DNA of 64,000 nt from Primulina eburnea (GCF_022965805.1 NC_133101.1:21662868-21726867); one strand, 5' to 3'. Positions 46,101 to 58,072 are shown, counted from the first letter of the stretch. A program made the numbers and translations. The notes: a model not told the origin generated them from the sequence alone.

Positions 46101-47622
46101 GAGAAGCAGAAAGAAGAGTCTTTCGTTCTTTGGTCTTGCCATGAAATAAAAGTTTCTCTTGGTGCGGAGCTTGGATGGTTACCGTCTTTCCCTGACAGTC
46201 TACTAAGGCATAATTCTTGGCTAACCAATCCATTCCAAGAATTACATCGAATTCCACCATGTTTAGTTGAATCAGGTTTGCCTTGAATTTCTGATCTTCT
46301 ATGAGAATACAAATATCCCGATATAGAGTGCGAGTTTCTAAAATTCGATTTGCAGGAGTGGCTACTCTATATGGTTCTTCTAAGTTATCAGGCTTAGCTC
46401 CTAACCTCTTGGCAAATCTCTTAGACATTAATGAATGTGTAGCACCACAATCAAATAACACATAGGCAGGTATATTATTGATTAGAATGGTACCGGCTAC
46501 GACATCATTGGAGTTGTCAGCCTCTTCTTGAGTTATAGCATAGACTCGAGCATTTGGCTTGTTCTCCTTAGGCTTATTTGGAGTTGATCCTCCTGCTGGT
46601 CCATTCCTTGGATCTGGAAGAGGACATTGAGCAATGCGATGGTCCATCTTTCCACAACGGAAACAAGCTCCAGAATTCCTACGACATTCTCCCGTGTGTG
46701 TGAATCCGCAAGTTTGGCACTTGACTCCTTCTTTGTTTGATTGGGAAGAAGTGGTTCCTTTGGATGGAGCACTGGTAAATTGGTTGCTCGAAAACCTAGG
46801 CCTTTTGAATTGCTGGCCCGATTGGTACTGGCTTGGTTGAGGACGTTTGAGTTTGTTCTCGCCTTCACGCCTCTTAATATCATTTTCAGCCCTGATGGCG
46901 GCTCCCATCAATTCATCAAAACTATTGGGCTCGATAACGGCAAGGGCAGATTGAATACGGCTGTTCAATCACTTCTTGAAGCGATCCATCTTCAAGGCTT
47001 CGTCTCCCATGATGGTTGGGTAGTAAGTTCCCAATGAGTGGAACTTGGATGAATACTCCACCACTGTCATGTTTGGTTCTTGAACCAAGCTTTCGAATTC
47101 TGACAGCTTCTGCACTCGAACTGCTGTCGGAAAGTACTGCCTCAGAAACGCCTCTCGGAACCTTTGCCAAGTGATAGGTCCCGCCTCTAACATGGCTGGT
47201 GAGACTCCTTCCCACCATTTGGCAGCTTGATCGACAAGAAAAGGTGTAATCACCTCTACTCTGATCCTTTGGGGAACCTCAAGTAGTCGAAGATGATTTT
47301 CCACCTCCTTCATCCAATTTTGTCCGACTTCTGGATCGGTGCTTCCATCGAAGTTAGGGACTCTTGCTCTTCGGAGAGCCTCATAGTGCTGCTTGGTCCC
47401 ATTCTGAGCTGGAGGTGGTGGCGGTGGTGGCTGATTAGCATTAGGGTTCACCAACCCTTGTAGCGTGGTTGCCACAATTGTGGCTATAGCCATCAAATCC
47501 ACTTGACTGAGGCCAACTGCTGGTGGTTGTTGTTGGGGTTGTTGCTGTGCGTCCTCATCATTTTGGTTGTTGCGGTTTCCATAACGGGGGTTGCAATTGT
47601 TTCTTACTGGTCTTCTATCCAT
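43181..47622 (-). pseudogene. gag-pol: Element H gag-pol polyprotein
   Basis: Start ATG at 47622 (MDRRPVRNN). Capsid-like gag domain (LRRARVPNF, AAKWWEG), zinc knuckles [12 protein letters not shown] and [14 protein letters not shown] near 46710-46630, protease FDCGATHSL near 46450, RT with [11 protein letters not shown] near 45750, RNase H near 45020-44850. Integrase has VIVDRLTK and SDRDPRF near 44190-44040, and the core continues to a chromodomain-like tail ending at 43181. Breaks relative to B: TGA for a Gly codon at 46969-46971, and single-base losses near 45480, 45310, 44803 and 43950. The breaks fall at different places from those in B, so together the two copies show that the ancestor had one long uninterrupted frame. 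Confidence 0.92.
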
Positions 47623-47869
47623 TTCCTACAAGTACGAAAGTTCTAAGGTTGATGACAAAATATGGACTCAAGATATGGACTCAAACAAAATGATTGAGTA
47701 ATGAAACCAAACAAAATGATTGAGTAATTGCTCGTAATTTAAATATGAAACCAATGGATAAAAATAACTTTTATTGATTTCCCAAGAAAGTGCAATTACA
47801 ACTGAATTTCGAAATGAAAACAGAAATGCAAGTGGGACAAGTGTTATTACAACTACTACTACTGGTATT
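47623..47869 (-). other. Spacer between coiled-coil ORF and gag, element H
   Basis: About 250 bases without a frame; includes a short direct repeat (AAACAAAATGATTGAGTAAT twice near 47683-47727). Confidence 0.6.
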
Positions 47870-48379
47870 CTAATCTATTACTTCTCCCAAATCTAAATCC
47901 ATAAGATCCTCTCCAACTTCTTCTTCTTCTTCTGGATCCTCCTCAGGTTCTTCTTCATGGTTGGCTATTACTACTTGTAGATGTTCAATATGACCATGCA
48001 GAACTGCATTCTGGTCGCTAAGAACTTCAACAGTACTCTGCAACTCATGAATTTGAGCATCAGTCTGCTCACTATACTGATTGTGCTGGTGCACGAGTTG
48101 ATGATTCTGATCCTTGAGTATTTGGATCTTCTCAAGCAGTGTATCACGTAACTCGATGAATTCCACCACAGTCTCTTGGGAGGTTTCAAACTCTTCTTGA
48201 GCCTTCCTACTCCTTTCTTCTGCCTCATGCAGATAATGAGCATAGCGTTGAACATCACACCTCAAATGTTCTGCTTGACGCTCTAACTCGTCCTTGTCCA
48301 GCTTTAGGCAGTAGTTATGCCCCTTTAGTTTCTCTAGCTTCCTCTCCAAGTTCTTAACGTAGCTACTTTGGTCCGCCAT
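47870..48379 (-). CDS. Extra coiled-coil ORF upstream of gag, element H (intact)
   Basis: A 169-residue open frame, ATG at 48379 (MADQSSYVKNLERKLEKLKG), stop at 47870. Residues about 5-125 are strongly helical with heptad-like Leu/Val/Ile spacing; residues about 135-169 are a Glu/Asp-rich acidic tail ending LDLGEVID. The protein seems soluble, with no membrane segment, signal peptide, zinc knuckle or catalytic motif. It lies between primer site and gag and so would be the first frame on genomic RNA. B carries the same protein with one stop; C, A and G lack it in this position. Oligomerisation or a role in RNA or particle handling is plausible but not shown. It could also have been captured from a host coiled-coil gene. 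Confidence 0.85.
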   Translation of the reverse strand: MADQSSYVKNLERKLEKLKGHNYCLKLDKDELERQAEHLRCDVQRYAHYLHEAEERSRKAQEEFETSQETVVEFIELRDTLLEKIQILKDQNHQLVHQHNQYSEQTDAQIHELQSTVEVLSDQNAVLHGHIEHLQVVIANHEEEPEEDPEEEEEVGEDLMDLDLGEVID

Positions 48380-49213
48380 ATCCTACATCCAAAAGCGTAA
48401 GGGTAAAGGTTCAGACATGATCTTAAGAATATAGGCTGAGTTATAGACAAATACTGGAATGAACAAAATCAGTACTGCCTATACATTTAACAGAAGAAAT
48501 AGCTCAAAAAATTTTCGGTCTCAAAATGGTGTGAAAATTTTACTAAAAATCCTTCACATCAAGAGCATGAATGGTACCAAGTTTGGTGCAAAAATACTAA
48601 GTCAATTGAAAATGAAAATTCCTCAAAGTTTCAAAATTTTGGAAAATTTTACGGAAATGATGATATCACTATCTAAACGATGGATTTTAGGCTTCGTCGG
48701 TGGTGCTAGAACGATGAATGGTTCTAGGTTAGGTTCTCCTCGTCGAGAGCTTTCCAACGCCTACTTTTAATGGTAAAAATTCCTCCTGGATCAAAAGTTA
48801 TGGCCGTTTGAAGTTGGCGCGAAAAACACCTCAACTTCTATGCCATTTTGCGAGGTCTACTGCATTTGATTGCTGGAATACACTGTCTACTGCAATTCTG
48901 ATGCTACTGCAATCAGTCTGCTGCTTTTCCAGCATTGTCTGCTGCATTCCGAGTCTACTGACCCAGTCTTCTGCATTCAGACCTACTGGTTTTCTTCTAC
49001 TGATTCTGGTTTCAGGCTACTGGTCTTATCCTACTGTTTTCCGTCTACTGGTTTTGGCATGCTGAATTTTTTTTTTTTTTTTAAACTCGTTTCAGTAGTC
49101 TATTACAGTAGCTTATTTTCAGTAGTCTATTTCAGTAACGAAACTTATTCTCAGAAGTCTATAAGAACTTATTGTTTCTAGTTCCTCCTCCCCAGATTAT
49201 GAAACCCGGTTTC
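48380..49213 (-). other. Element H leader with CAGTAG/CAGCAG-type repeats
   Basis: Plus strand 48855-49060 repeats CTACTG, CTGCTG and TTCTGC about twelve times at irregular spacing; followed by a T-run near 49068-49082. No coding frame assigned. Confidence 0.7.
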
Positions 49214-49225
49214 GCTCTGATACCA
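49214..49225 (-). other. Element H primer binding site (initiator tRNA-Met)
   Basis: Minus strand TGGTATCAGAGC, six bases from the 5' LTR. Confidence 0.9.
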
Positions 49226-49231
49226 CTTCAA

Positions 49232-50403
49232 TGTCATGCCCCGGGACGGGGGTTGGTTGACACCGGCGTTGCTCTCAAATATTCATTCGAAAACAATAAG
49301 CCTCAGAAGTACAGAATTTCAGAAATCCGTCTTTTATTCATAATAATCATTGTCTGTTACAACTCAATGACCAATGTTTTACAGCGGAAATGTAAAACCA
49401 TAAAATTACATTGTCTGAACAGATGCAGCGGAAAATAAAACATAAATCAGAACTAAGAACAACGATCTTCATCACCAGCCCCAAAACTGACGTTGCTCCT
49501 CTTCTTCTATCAACTCTTCCTCGTTCTTATCTGAAATGGGTTTGGTGGGTGAGTGATATGATTGTCACTCAGTAAGCAGGGGCGGGAATAACTCCCAGTT
49601 TTCGAAATCGTTTTCAACAGAAACACAAATACAATAATATACAGAGAACTCTTGTTTTCAGAACAAAAATCAGAATTCAGAAGTTACAGAACAGAATTCA
49701 GAATTAGTAAGCACTGAGCACGTTAGTGAATTTCATGGCTAAACTGATATCAGTCCCCTATATGTTCTCTCCTCTAAGGGGTGAGGCCAGAATCAGAATC
49801 AGAATCAGAATCAGAATTCAGAAATGTTCAGAATATATATTCCTACCATTAGTTCACTAGGGAGTTTCAGTGCTTCAAAATCAGAAATCAAACATACAGA
49901 AACTGAACTTTAAAACAGAATTATCAAACGGATTTCAAGATATTTAAATATAAGCCCACTTACTGTAATTTGCTTAACGTTTCGGTTGAAGTCTACTGGA
50001 ATTTGGCTGTTCTTGCTACTGGATTTTGCTGCTTGACAAAGGCACTCTTTCTTAACTCGAAATTTAAGTGATAATCTCAAAGCTTGTGTAACCCATTTCA
50101 GAGACTTGAGGGTGTTATTTATAGGCCACAATCTGACTGTTACGCTTCCAATTAATGGCCATAATCTGACATTAACAGCCTTTAATCCATGTTAATGCTT
50201 CAGTTACAAGTCTGAGCTGAATCAGTAACTGACTGCTGCTTCTTTCTCGTTCTTCTGCTGCTGCTGCTGATTTTTCGTTCTTCTACTGCTGCTGCTGGAA
50301 AATACATGTCTGCTGGAAAAATACCAGCTTCTGAATATTATCTTCTGCTGGAAATTTTGCATTGCTTACTGAAATGCTTTTGCTGGAAATTCGGGTTCTC
50401 ACA
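49232..50403 (-). repeat. Element H 5' LTR
   Basis: TGTCATGCCCC...GGTTCTCACA, 1172 bases, followed by the GATTT duplication. Confidence 0.92.
50116..50123 (-). promoter_or_regulatory. TATA box in element H 5' LTR
   Basis: TATAAATA on the minus strand, in context GGCCTATAAATAACACC; drives transcription toward gag-pol. Confidence 0.6.
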
Positions 50404-51298
50404 GATTTGCTCACCTTGAGTGTGTTGAAATGTTTCTTGAAGAACAAAATCAAAGCTCCATCAAATTCTTTAAGAAATTTTCGAGCCCCCTTTCAAATCC
50501 TAGGTTTGGTGTTGATTTTTGGGGAAAGAAAGTGATATTAGATGGAATGGGTGAAGCTATTTAGGTTGGAGTGTTAAATTTGTTGAAGGAATAACAAAAA
50601 TTTGGTGTGAAAAGTGTGTTCTTGAGAAAGGATATCGAAATAGAGGAGAAATTTTTGAGAGAGGTTCTTCGGTTATGTCGAAAATCTGCCCAATTCTGTG
50701 TTTAAAACCATCGACCGCGGGTGCGGTATGCTCTCGATTTATTTTTTTAATCTAGGTTGGTCGACCGCGGGTGCGCTTCGGTAGAGACCGCGGGTGCGGC
50801 GTGCCTTCGATTTTGTAGCGCGGGTACGGTGTTGTAATGTACCGCGGGTGCGGTGTTGTTTCGGCATTTCTTGCATTATTCAACATGGCAAGACCGCGGG
50901 TGTGGTACAGGTAGCACCGCGGGTGCGGTGTTGCTTCGTCACACGTAGCGCGAGTGCGGTGTCCATGAGGCCGCGGGTGCGCTCCTGCTTCGAATTTTCT
51001 TGTATTTTGAATGCACCACAAGCGCGGGTGCGGTGCACATGAGACCGCGGGTGCACTCCTGTTTCGTCAAAATTATTTTTTTCTCAAATTTTCAGTCCTG
51101 AAACGAAAACGATTGGGATTCATTAAATTTGGGAAGATATAAGCACACACTATATTAAACATACACAACCAAAAATAATCATGATACAAAAAATAAAATC
51201 AAAACCGAAATCAAAATGCAAAAGAGAAACAAAAATTTGGGTTGCCTCCCAATAAGCGCTTGGTTTAACGTCTTCAGCCCGACTACCAGCAGTCTATA
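50404..51298 (-). other. Element F region downstream of pol, with CpG-rich repeat array
   Basis: Non-coding between the integrase stop (51299) and the H insertion. 50708-51066 carries about eleven variants of ACCGCGGGTGCGGT, often followed by TGCTTCG. The part at 51240-51270 (minus strand) holds the conserved Athila-like block after integrase. Confidence 0.75.
50708..51066. repeat. Dispersed array of ACCGCGGGTGCGGT motifs
   Basis: Copies near 50712, 50762, 50787, 50818, 50840, 50892, 50916, 50947, 50970, 51021 and 51042. Most retain ACCGC-GGGT-GCGGT stem-loop potential. Also present in both F LTRs. Confidence 0.88.
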
Positions 51299-54200
51299 TC
51301 AAGTTGATCCGCCCAAAGGAATGTTGTCAAGGTGCCTTACTTCATTTTCATAGTATGGCTTAACTCGCTGCCCGTTTACCTTGAAAGTCCTCCCATCACT
51401 GCATTTTAGCTCAATCTCCCCATGAGGGTACACTTTCTCCACCAAAAATGGTCCTGACCAACGCGATTTCAATTTACCAGGAAACAACTTCAGACGGGAG
51501 TTGAACAAGAGTACTTGTTGTCCTGGTTTTAGCTCCTTTCGTACAATGAGTTTATCGTGCCACTTTTTGGTATGTTCTTTATAAATCTTGGCATTTTCGT
51601 ATGCATCATTGCGGAACTCCTCCATTTCATTTAACTGTAGTTTTCTGCCATCGCCAGATGCTTCCAAATCAAAATTCAACTTCTTAACTGCCCAAAATGC
51701 TCGATGCTCCAATTCCAGCGGCAAATGACAGGCTTTACCAAAAACCAACCTATAGGGAGACATCCCAATAGGCGTCTTGAATGCGGTCCTATAAGCCCAC
51801 AATGCATCATCCAACTTTATAGCCCAATCCTTCCGGTTTGTATTGACAGTCTTTTCTAATATTTGTTTGATTTCCCGGTTGGATATTTCAGCTTATCCGT
51901 TCGACTGAGGATGATATGCTAATGCCACTCTATGCTTCACATTGTATTTAGCCATCAGTGAGTTGAAAATTTTATTGCAAAAGTGCGTACCTTCGTCACT
52001 TATGATGGCCCTCGGTGTTCCAAATCTGGTGAAGATGTTCTTGTGCACAAACTTAACTACAACACGAGCATCATTAGTACTGGTGGCGATTGCTTCCACC
52101 CATTTTGAAACATAATCTACAGCTAATAATATATAATATTGACCAAAAGAAGGGGGAAAAGGTCCCATGAAATCTATGCCCCAGACATCAAAAAGTTCCA
52201 CTTTCAAAATATTTGTCAGTGGCAATTCGTGACGCCTAGAAATGTTTCCTAACCTTTGGCACCTATCACATGATTTCACCAAGGTATAACTATCCTTAAA
52301 CAAAGTAGGCCAGAAAAAACCTGATTGCAATACCTTAGCTGCTGTCCGTGTTGCTCCAAAATGTCCACCATAAGGTGATGAATGACATTGTTCCAGAATT
52401 TTGTTTGCATCTTCGCCATCAACACATCTCCTAATCACTTGGTCAGCACATCTTTTATATACAAAAGGATCATCCCAAAAGAAAATTTTGATATCATGGA
52501 AGAACTTCTTTTTCTTATGGTGATTTAGATCTGGAGGAAGAGTACCACAAGACAAGAAGTTAGCTATATCAGCAAACCAAGGGAGTTTAGAACTTACCTC
52601 AAACAGTTGTTCGTCTGGGAACGACTCATTGATAACTCCACCGTCAGTTCTTTCTTCCAGTTCTAGTCGTGACAAGTGATCTGCCACCTGGTTTCACAAC
52701 CTTTCTTGTCTTTTACTTCAAAGTCAAATTCTTGAAGTAGAAGTATCCATCGTATCAACCTGGGCTTGGCATCCTTTTTGGAAAACAAGTAACGAAGAGC
52801 TGCATGGTCAGTGAAAACAGTTACCTTGGTGCCAATAAGATATGTTCTGAACTTGTCAAATGCAAACACCACTGCTAGCATCTCTTTCTCAGTAGTTGTT
52901 TAGTTCTGTTGGGCTGCATTAAGTGTACGACTTGCATAGTATATAGCCTTGAACATCTTGTCTCGCCTCTGTCCCAATGCTGCTCCCACAGCATAGTCGC
53001 TAGCATCGCACATGAGCTCAAATGGCTCCTTCCAATCAGGCACTATCATAATGGGAGCAGAAATCAGTGCTTTCTTGATCTTGTTAAATGCTTGCAAACA
53101 ATCATCGTCAAAAATAAATGTTGAATCTTTCTCTAACAAATTACATAAAGGTCTAGTAATTTTAGAGAAATCTTTTATATAACGACGATAGAACCCGGCA
53201 TGTCCCAAGAAACTTCTGATCCCTTTCACATTCTTTGGTGGTGGAAGATTTTCGATTGCCACAACTTTGGCTCTGTCAACTTCTATTCCTTTAGCCGAAA
53301 TTTTATGCCCAAGCACAATACCTTCTGGAACCATGAAGTGACATTTTTCCAAATTCAAAACTAAATTCTTCGCTTGACATATCTGCAAAACAAGCATTAG
53401 ATTTTGCAAACAGTGATCAAAAGATGAACCAAACACAGAGATATCATCCATAAAAACCTCCATTATTTCCTCGACCATGTCAGAAAATATGGCCATCATA
53501 CACCTCTGAAAAATAGCAGGTGCATTGCACAGACCAAATGACATTCTCCTGAAAGCAAATGTACCGTAGGGGCAAGTGAAGGTAGTCTTCTCCTGATCCT
53601 CCGGTGCTATGAAAATCTGATTGTAACCTGAATAACCATCTAGAAAGCAATAATAATGATAACCACCCACTCTATCAAGCATCTGGTCAATAAAGAGAAG
53701 AGGGAAGTGAGTTTTCCTAGTAGCATCATTCAATTTCCTGTAGTCTATGCATACTCGCCAACCAGTCACTGGACGAGTTGAAATCAATTCATTATTCTAA
53801 TTTCTCACTACAGTTATTCCCCCTTTCTTAGGCACTACTTGTACTGGTGAAACCCACGAGCTATCAGATATAGCATAAATAACACCAGCATTTAACAGTT
53901 TTAATACCTCAGCCCCTCACAACCTCTTTCATTGCTGGATTAAGTCTTCTCTGATGATCAACATAAGGTGAATATGACTCCTGCATCAAGATTTTATGCA
54001 TACAAACAGTAGGGCTAATCCCCTTTATATCAGCAATTGTCCATCCCAAAGCAGATTTAAATTCCCTCAACACTCTCAACAATTTCTCTTTCTCAGTACA
54101 AGTAAGAAAGGAAGAGATTATTATCGGATATGTCGAATTTTCACCTAAAAATGCATAACAAAGGTGACTTGGCAATTTCTTCAATTCAGGAGATGCTTTT

Positions 54201-54934
54201 GGTACCTCTTTACTTGCATCTTCAAGTAGCTCTACATGATGCACATCACTCATTTCTTTAGGCAGTGTATTGAGAGCTAGTATCTCATCTTGCACATCCC
54301 AATCACTTTCATCCAGTGCAGACACCGATTCCAACAAACATCTCTCTAAGGAATCTTTCGTCATCCTACCTGCACCAACATGAGATACACATGAATCAAT
54401 TACATCAATACTATTACAAGTACTTACCTCATTTGGTTCTTTGATTGTGTTGTAGATGTTGAGCATGACTTCTTCTCCATCAACTCTCAATGTGAGCTCG
54501 CCCTTGTGCACATCAATCAAAGCTTTCCCAGTGGCCAAGAACGGCCTTCCAAAGATAAGCGGAGTCTCCTGATCTTCTTCCATATCTTGAATGACAAAAT
54601 CAGCAGGAAATATAAATTTGTCTACCTTTACCAGAACATCCTCTACTATCCCCCGTGGATATGTAAGTGATCTGTCCGCCAGCTGCAGGGTAATAGTGCT
54701 AGGCTTCACCTCGCCAAGCTCCAAAGTCTTGTAAATAGAAAAAGGCATTAAATTAATACCGGCACCGAAATCACATAAAGCTTTATTGATTCCAGAACCA
54801 CCAATAACACAAGGAATAGTAAAACTCCCTGGATCTTTGAGTTTCTGTGGTAGTTTCCTTTGGAGTATGGCGCTACACTCTTCGGTCAACTTAACTGTCT
54901 CGAACTCATGCAACTTCCTTTTCTTTGACATCAA
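51299..54934 (-). pseudogene. pol: Element F pol: protease, RT, RNase H, integrase
   Basis: Protease at 54934-54400 with ALCDFGAGINLMPFSIYK (active site D-F-G) and LIFGRPFLATGKALIDV. RT at 53787-53200 with RVCIDYRKLND, FRRMSFGLCNAPATF-like sequence (here APAIF) and catalytic FMDDI. RNase H at 53000-52650 with LMCDASDYAVGA and [12 protein letters not shown]. Integrase at 52600-51299 has an HH-CC zinc region (ending CDRCQ), Asp in WGIDFMGPF and SDEGTHF, and the conserved Athila tail [18 protein letters not shown]. Breaks: frameshift between 53909 and 53787, TAA at 52897-52899, frameshift near 52670, TAA at 51890-51892. Typical of Athila; no chromodomain. Confidence 0.92.
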
Positions 54935-55053
54935 TCTTTGATGAACTTTGCATAGTTTGGCATTTGCTCTAAAGCATCAGCAAATGGAATGTTGATGTGA
55001 ATCTTCTTGAAAATCTCCAAAAATTTTGCAAATTGATGTTCAGCTTAAATACT

Positions 55054-56589
55054 TCAGCTTTGAAAATCTCCAAAAATTGCAAAATCTCCTGATCTTCTTC
55101 CATATTTTGAAAATCTTCTTGGAAGAACTGGCTTAAATACAGGAGGTTGTTCAGCTTTGGATCCCTCAGTTTCAACTTCTTCAACTGTTATCTCATTTTC
55201 ATCCTTCTCTTTGGAATTTTTAACCTCAAGTTCTCTTCCACTCCTCAAAGTTACAGCTTTGCATTGCTCCTTTGGATTCACTTCAGTATTACTTGGGAAT
55301 TGACCTTTATTTTGATCTCTCAATGCATTAGCTAATTGACCAATCCGTGTCTCCAATGATTTCATTGTGGCACCCATATTTCCCATGTGAGTTTCCATGC
55401 CATCAAGACGAGATTCAGTCCTAGCCATTCTTTTACTAGATTCAACAACAAATGTCCCAACTAGATCCTCAAGTGAAGGTTTTCCTTCCCCCTTTGATGT
55501 ATTGAACCCCGGTGGAGGATTCAACACATTCTTATTATTAGCATATGAAAAATTTTCATGATTTCTCAAACCAGGATGATAAGTGTTAGGGGGAGGGTTA
55601 CCTCGATATCCTCCGTAGCCACCAAAATTCCTATTGTTGATATAATGAGCCTCATCAGGAATATGTGGCTCTTCAGTAACAACCGATGCATTTTCAACCT
55701 CTGATGTACTAGCCTTATTCATTGCTGCAATTTGAGTTGTCAAAGCTGAAACTTGAGCGGTGAGTGATGTAATAGGATCTATGGCATAAATTCCAGCTTG
55801 CTTCTTTACTCCTGACCTCTCGGACGGCCACTGATAGCTGTTAATAGTCATCTGTTCAAGAAAATCATATGCTTGATCAGGTGATTTTGCAAATATCGTG
55901 CCACCAGCTGCTGCATCCACAGTGCCTCTTGTTTGTCCATTCAAACCATTATAAAACAATTCAATCTGTACCCAATCTTCAAAACCATGGTTTGGACATC
56001 TCCTCAACAACTCCTTATGCCGTTTCCATGCCTCATATAATTGCTCAAAATCAGTCTGCCTAAAAGTACTTATCTCTATCTTCAACTGTGCAGACTTCGC
56101 AGGTGGAAAATATTTAGCAAGGAACTTGGTTGCTAACTCCTGCCATGTAGTGATACTCCCCAAAGGAAGCGATTGGAGCCATCCTCTTGCTTGGTCCCTA
56201 AGAGAAAAAGGAAACAAACGCAATCGAATTATATCATCAGAAACACCATTTATTTTTACCATATCAGTAATTTCAAGGAATGTTCTGAGATGTAAATGAG
56301 GATCTGCATTAGCGGCTCCCCCAAACTGATTCTGTTGAACCATGTTTATCAATGCAGGCTTAAGCTCAAAGTTGTTTGCATTAATAGTCCCTCGTGCTAT
56401 GCCCGAGTAATGAGCATTCAGTACCGGCCTAAAATGATCTCTGATGGGTATTGCAGGGGGTGGATTTTCATTATCTCTGTTTTCAGCCATTGCTCGAATC
56501 TCTTCTCTTCTTGCCTTTCTTAATCTTCTTGCAGTTCTTTCGATTTCAGGATTAAAGATAAGCAAGTAAAGATTTTGCGATCTTCGCAT
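55054..56589 (-). pseudogene. gag: Element F gag (frame breaks at its C-terminal end)
   Basis: A 511-codon open frame from ATG 56589 (MRRSQNLYLLIFNPEIERTA). Athila-type gag domain: LRLFPFSLRDQARGWLQSL near 56180, FLAKYFPPAKSAQL near 56110, FEQLYEAWKRHKELLRRCP near 56000, ending with VTLRSGREL near 55240. No zinc knuckle seen. A small tandem duplication (TGAAAATCTCCAAAAA twice in 55010-55080) and a frame change separate it from protease at 54934. It would assemble the particle; it looks complete over the capsid-like domain, but the connection to pol is broken here. Confidence 0.88.
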
Positions 56590-56706
56590 GCACTGTCAAA
56601 CAAAGATAAGACACAAATCAATGTTTAATGTATTACAATAAAAACAGCTCTAAATTAAAAGAAAGACTAATTGGTAACAATACTAATATAAATTTAAAAT
56701 ATACAC

Positions 56707-56724
56707 TCCCCGGCAACGGCGCCA
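56707..56724 (-). other. Element F primer binding site (tRNA-Asp)
   Basis: Minus strand TGGCGCCGTTGCCGGGGA, six bases inside the 5' LTR. Confidence 0.92.
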
Positions 56725-56730
56725 AAAACT

Positions 56731-58067
56731 TGTTGCGTGTTTTCTTAATTGCTTGCAAGTGCACAACGTCAAGTTTGTAATAAAATATATTTTTGAGTAC
56801 AAGTGTCGATCCCACGAGGAGTATGTATTTAAATGTATATTAATGCTTGCAATTAAAATAGTCTCAATTTTATTTAGAAAAATCAATTAACAGATTTGTT
56901 TTCACCAATAACTAAATTGAAAATAAATTTAATTATATTATAACACCAAACTTTTTATAACAAATAACTATGGAATAAAAAATCTAGAGGTCCGATTTCA
57001 CGCAACTATCCACCATGTGTTATTTTGTGTAGCTATATTATAAATGTCCTTATTATACCTTAGCCAAGAATTCTAAATTATCTACTCCCTCTCCCGAGTG
57101 CTAAGTAGATACTAATTATCTAACAACAGATTGTAACGTCCCCATCAACAATCTATAATTAAATAACACAATAAGCACTAAATTCTTTTAATGGCTTCAA
57201 TAGCAATATATGTCCTCCCGAACTATATAAATACTATCGATGTATTTTTTTCCTTTCGTGTTTATAAATTTCCTTTTCCAAGTGATAAATTATAAACATA
57301 AGAATCATTCAAGATATGGCCAATAAAATGAAAGCATTAAGATTGGAAAAATAAAAATGAACAATAAGGAACTTATATAGCATAAATCATAAATCCCAAC
57401 ACATGGTTTCTAGTTTTGTTCCATCATTCCTCTAGAAATAAAAATTAGTTCATAATAAAAATAACACAACAATACATAAATCTTAAACAAGACATATCAA
57501 ATAAAAGTAAAAATAAAGAAAGAAGAACTTAGAACAAGAGCTTGGAGTGCAATGAAATTCCTTTCCAAAAGTGTGCAAGAGAATTCTCAAGAACTTGATA
57601 AACTTGATCTTCAATCTTTCTTTGTAGCCTCCAATCCTTCCCTTGCCTCCTCAATGACCTAAATGATGAATAATAGAGGCCTTTTATAGTTCTAGACAAG
57701 TCTTATACGCAAAACATCAAAGTCAGCAACTCCCATGCGCAGCACACCAAAGTTTCAGAATTTCCGGACTCTGTCTGTGCATGACCGCGGGTGCGGTGTA
57801 AGTATGACCGCGGGTGCGGTCGTGCTTCGATTAAAAAATCATGTTCACACAATAAAGACCGCGGGTGCGGTGCTGACAAGACCGCGGGTGCGGTCTTGCT
57901 TCGGCGAAAATTGTCCTTTGCACTTTCTAATTAATCACTTTACTACTCCAAATTCTCATTCTAAGCTTCCAAACTTCAATAACAACAAATCACATAAAAC
58001 CTGCTCAAGAATCACAAAATTCCAAGTTATAAACAAGTAATAAAAGTACAATAAATTGCACTTATCA
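56731..58067 (-). repeat. Element F 5' LTR
   Basis: TGTTGCGTG...CTTATCA, 1337 bases. Nearly identical to 37670-38991; the main difference is one extra GACCGCGGGTGCGGT unit at about 57780-57830 and a short AACAAAAAT indel near the end. Confidence 0.93.
57681..57688 (-). promoter_or_regulatory. TATA box in element F 5' LTR
   Basis: TATAAAAG on the minus strand (ACTATAAAAGGCC), about 380 bases from the LTR start; conserved in the other LTR. Confidence 0.65.
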
Positions 58068-58072
58068 GTCAA

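Larger units (their letters stand above)
41982..50403 (-). mobile_element. Element H: Ty3/gypsy element with extra coiled-coil ORF
   Basis: Exact duplication GATTT at 41977-41981 and 50404-50408. Both LTRs are complete and nearly identical, so the insertion is recent. Reading minus: LTR, primer site, CTACTG-rich leader, coiled-coil ORF, gag-pol, polypurine tract, LTR. Sister copy of B, but inserted independently in F. At least one nonsense and four single-base frameshifts in gag-pol. Confidence 0.95.
37670..58067 (-). mobile_element. Element F: Athila-type Ty3/gypsy element, hosts H
   Basis: Exact duplication GTCAA at 37665-37669 and 58068-58072. Both LTRs are complete and highly similar. 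Primer site TGGCGCCGTTGCCGGGGA, polypurine tract, gag, pol and a downstream ORF in the env position are all recognisable. Total 20.4 kb including the 8.4 kb H insertion. Two frameshifts plus stops in pol and gag and a stop in the third ORF leave it non-autonomous although its LTRs look young. Confidence 0.93.
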
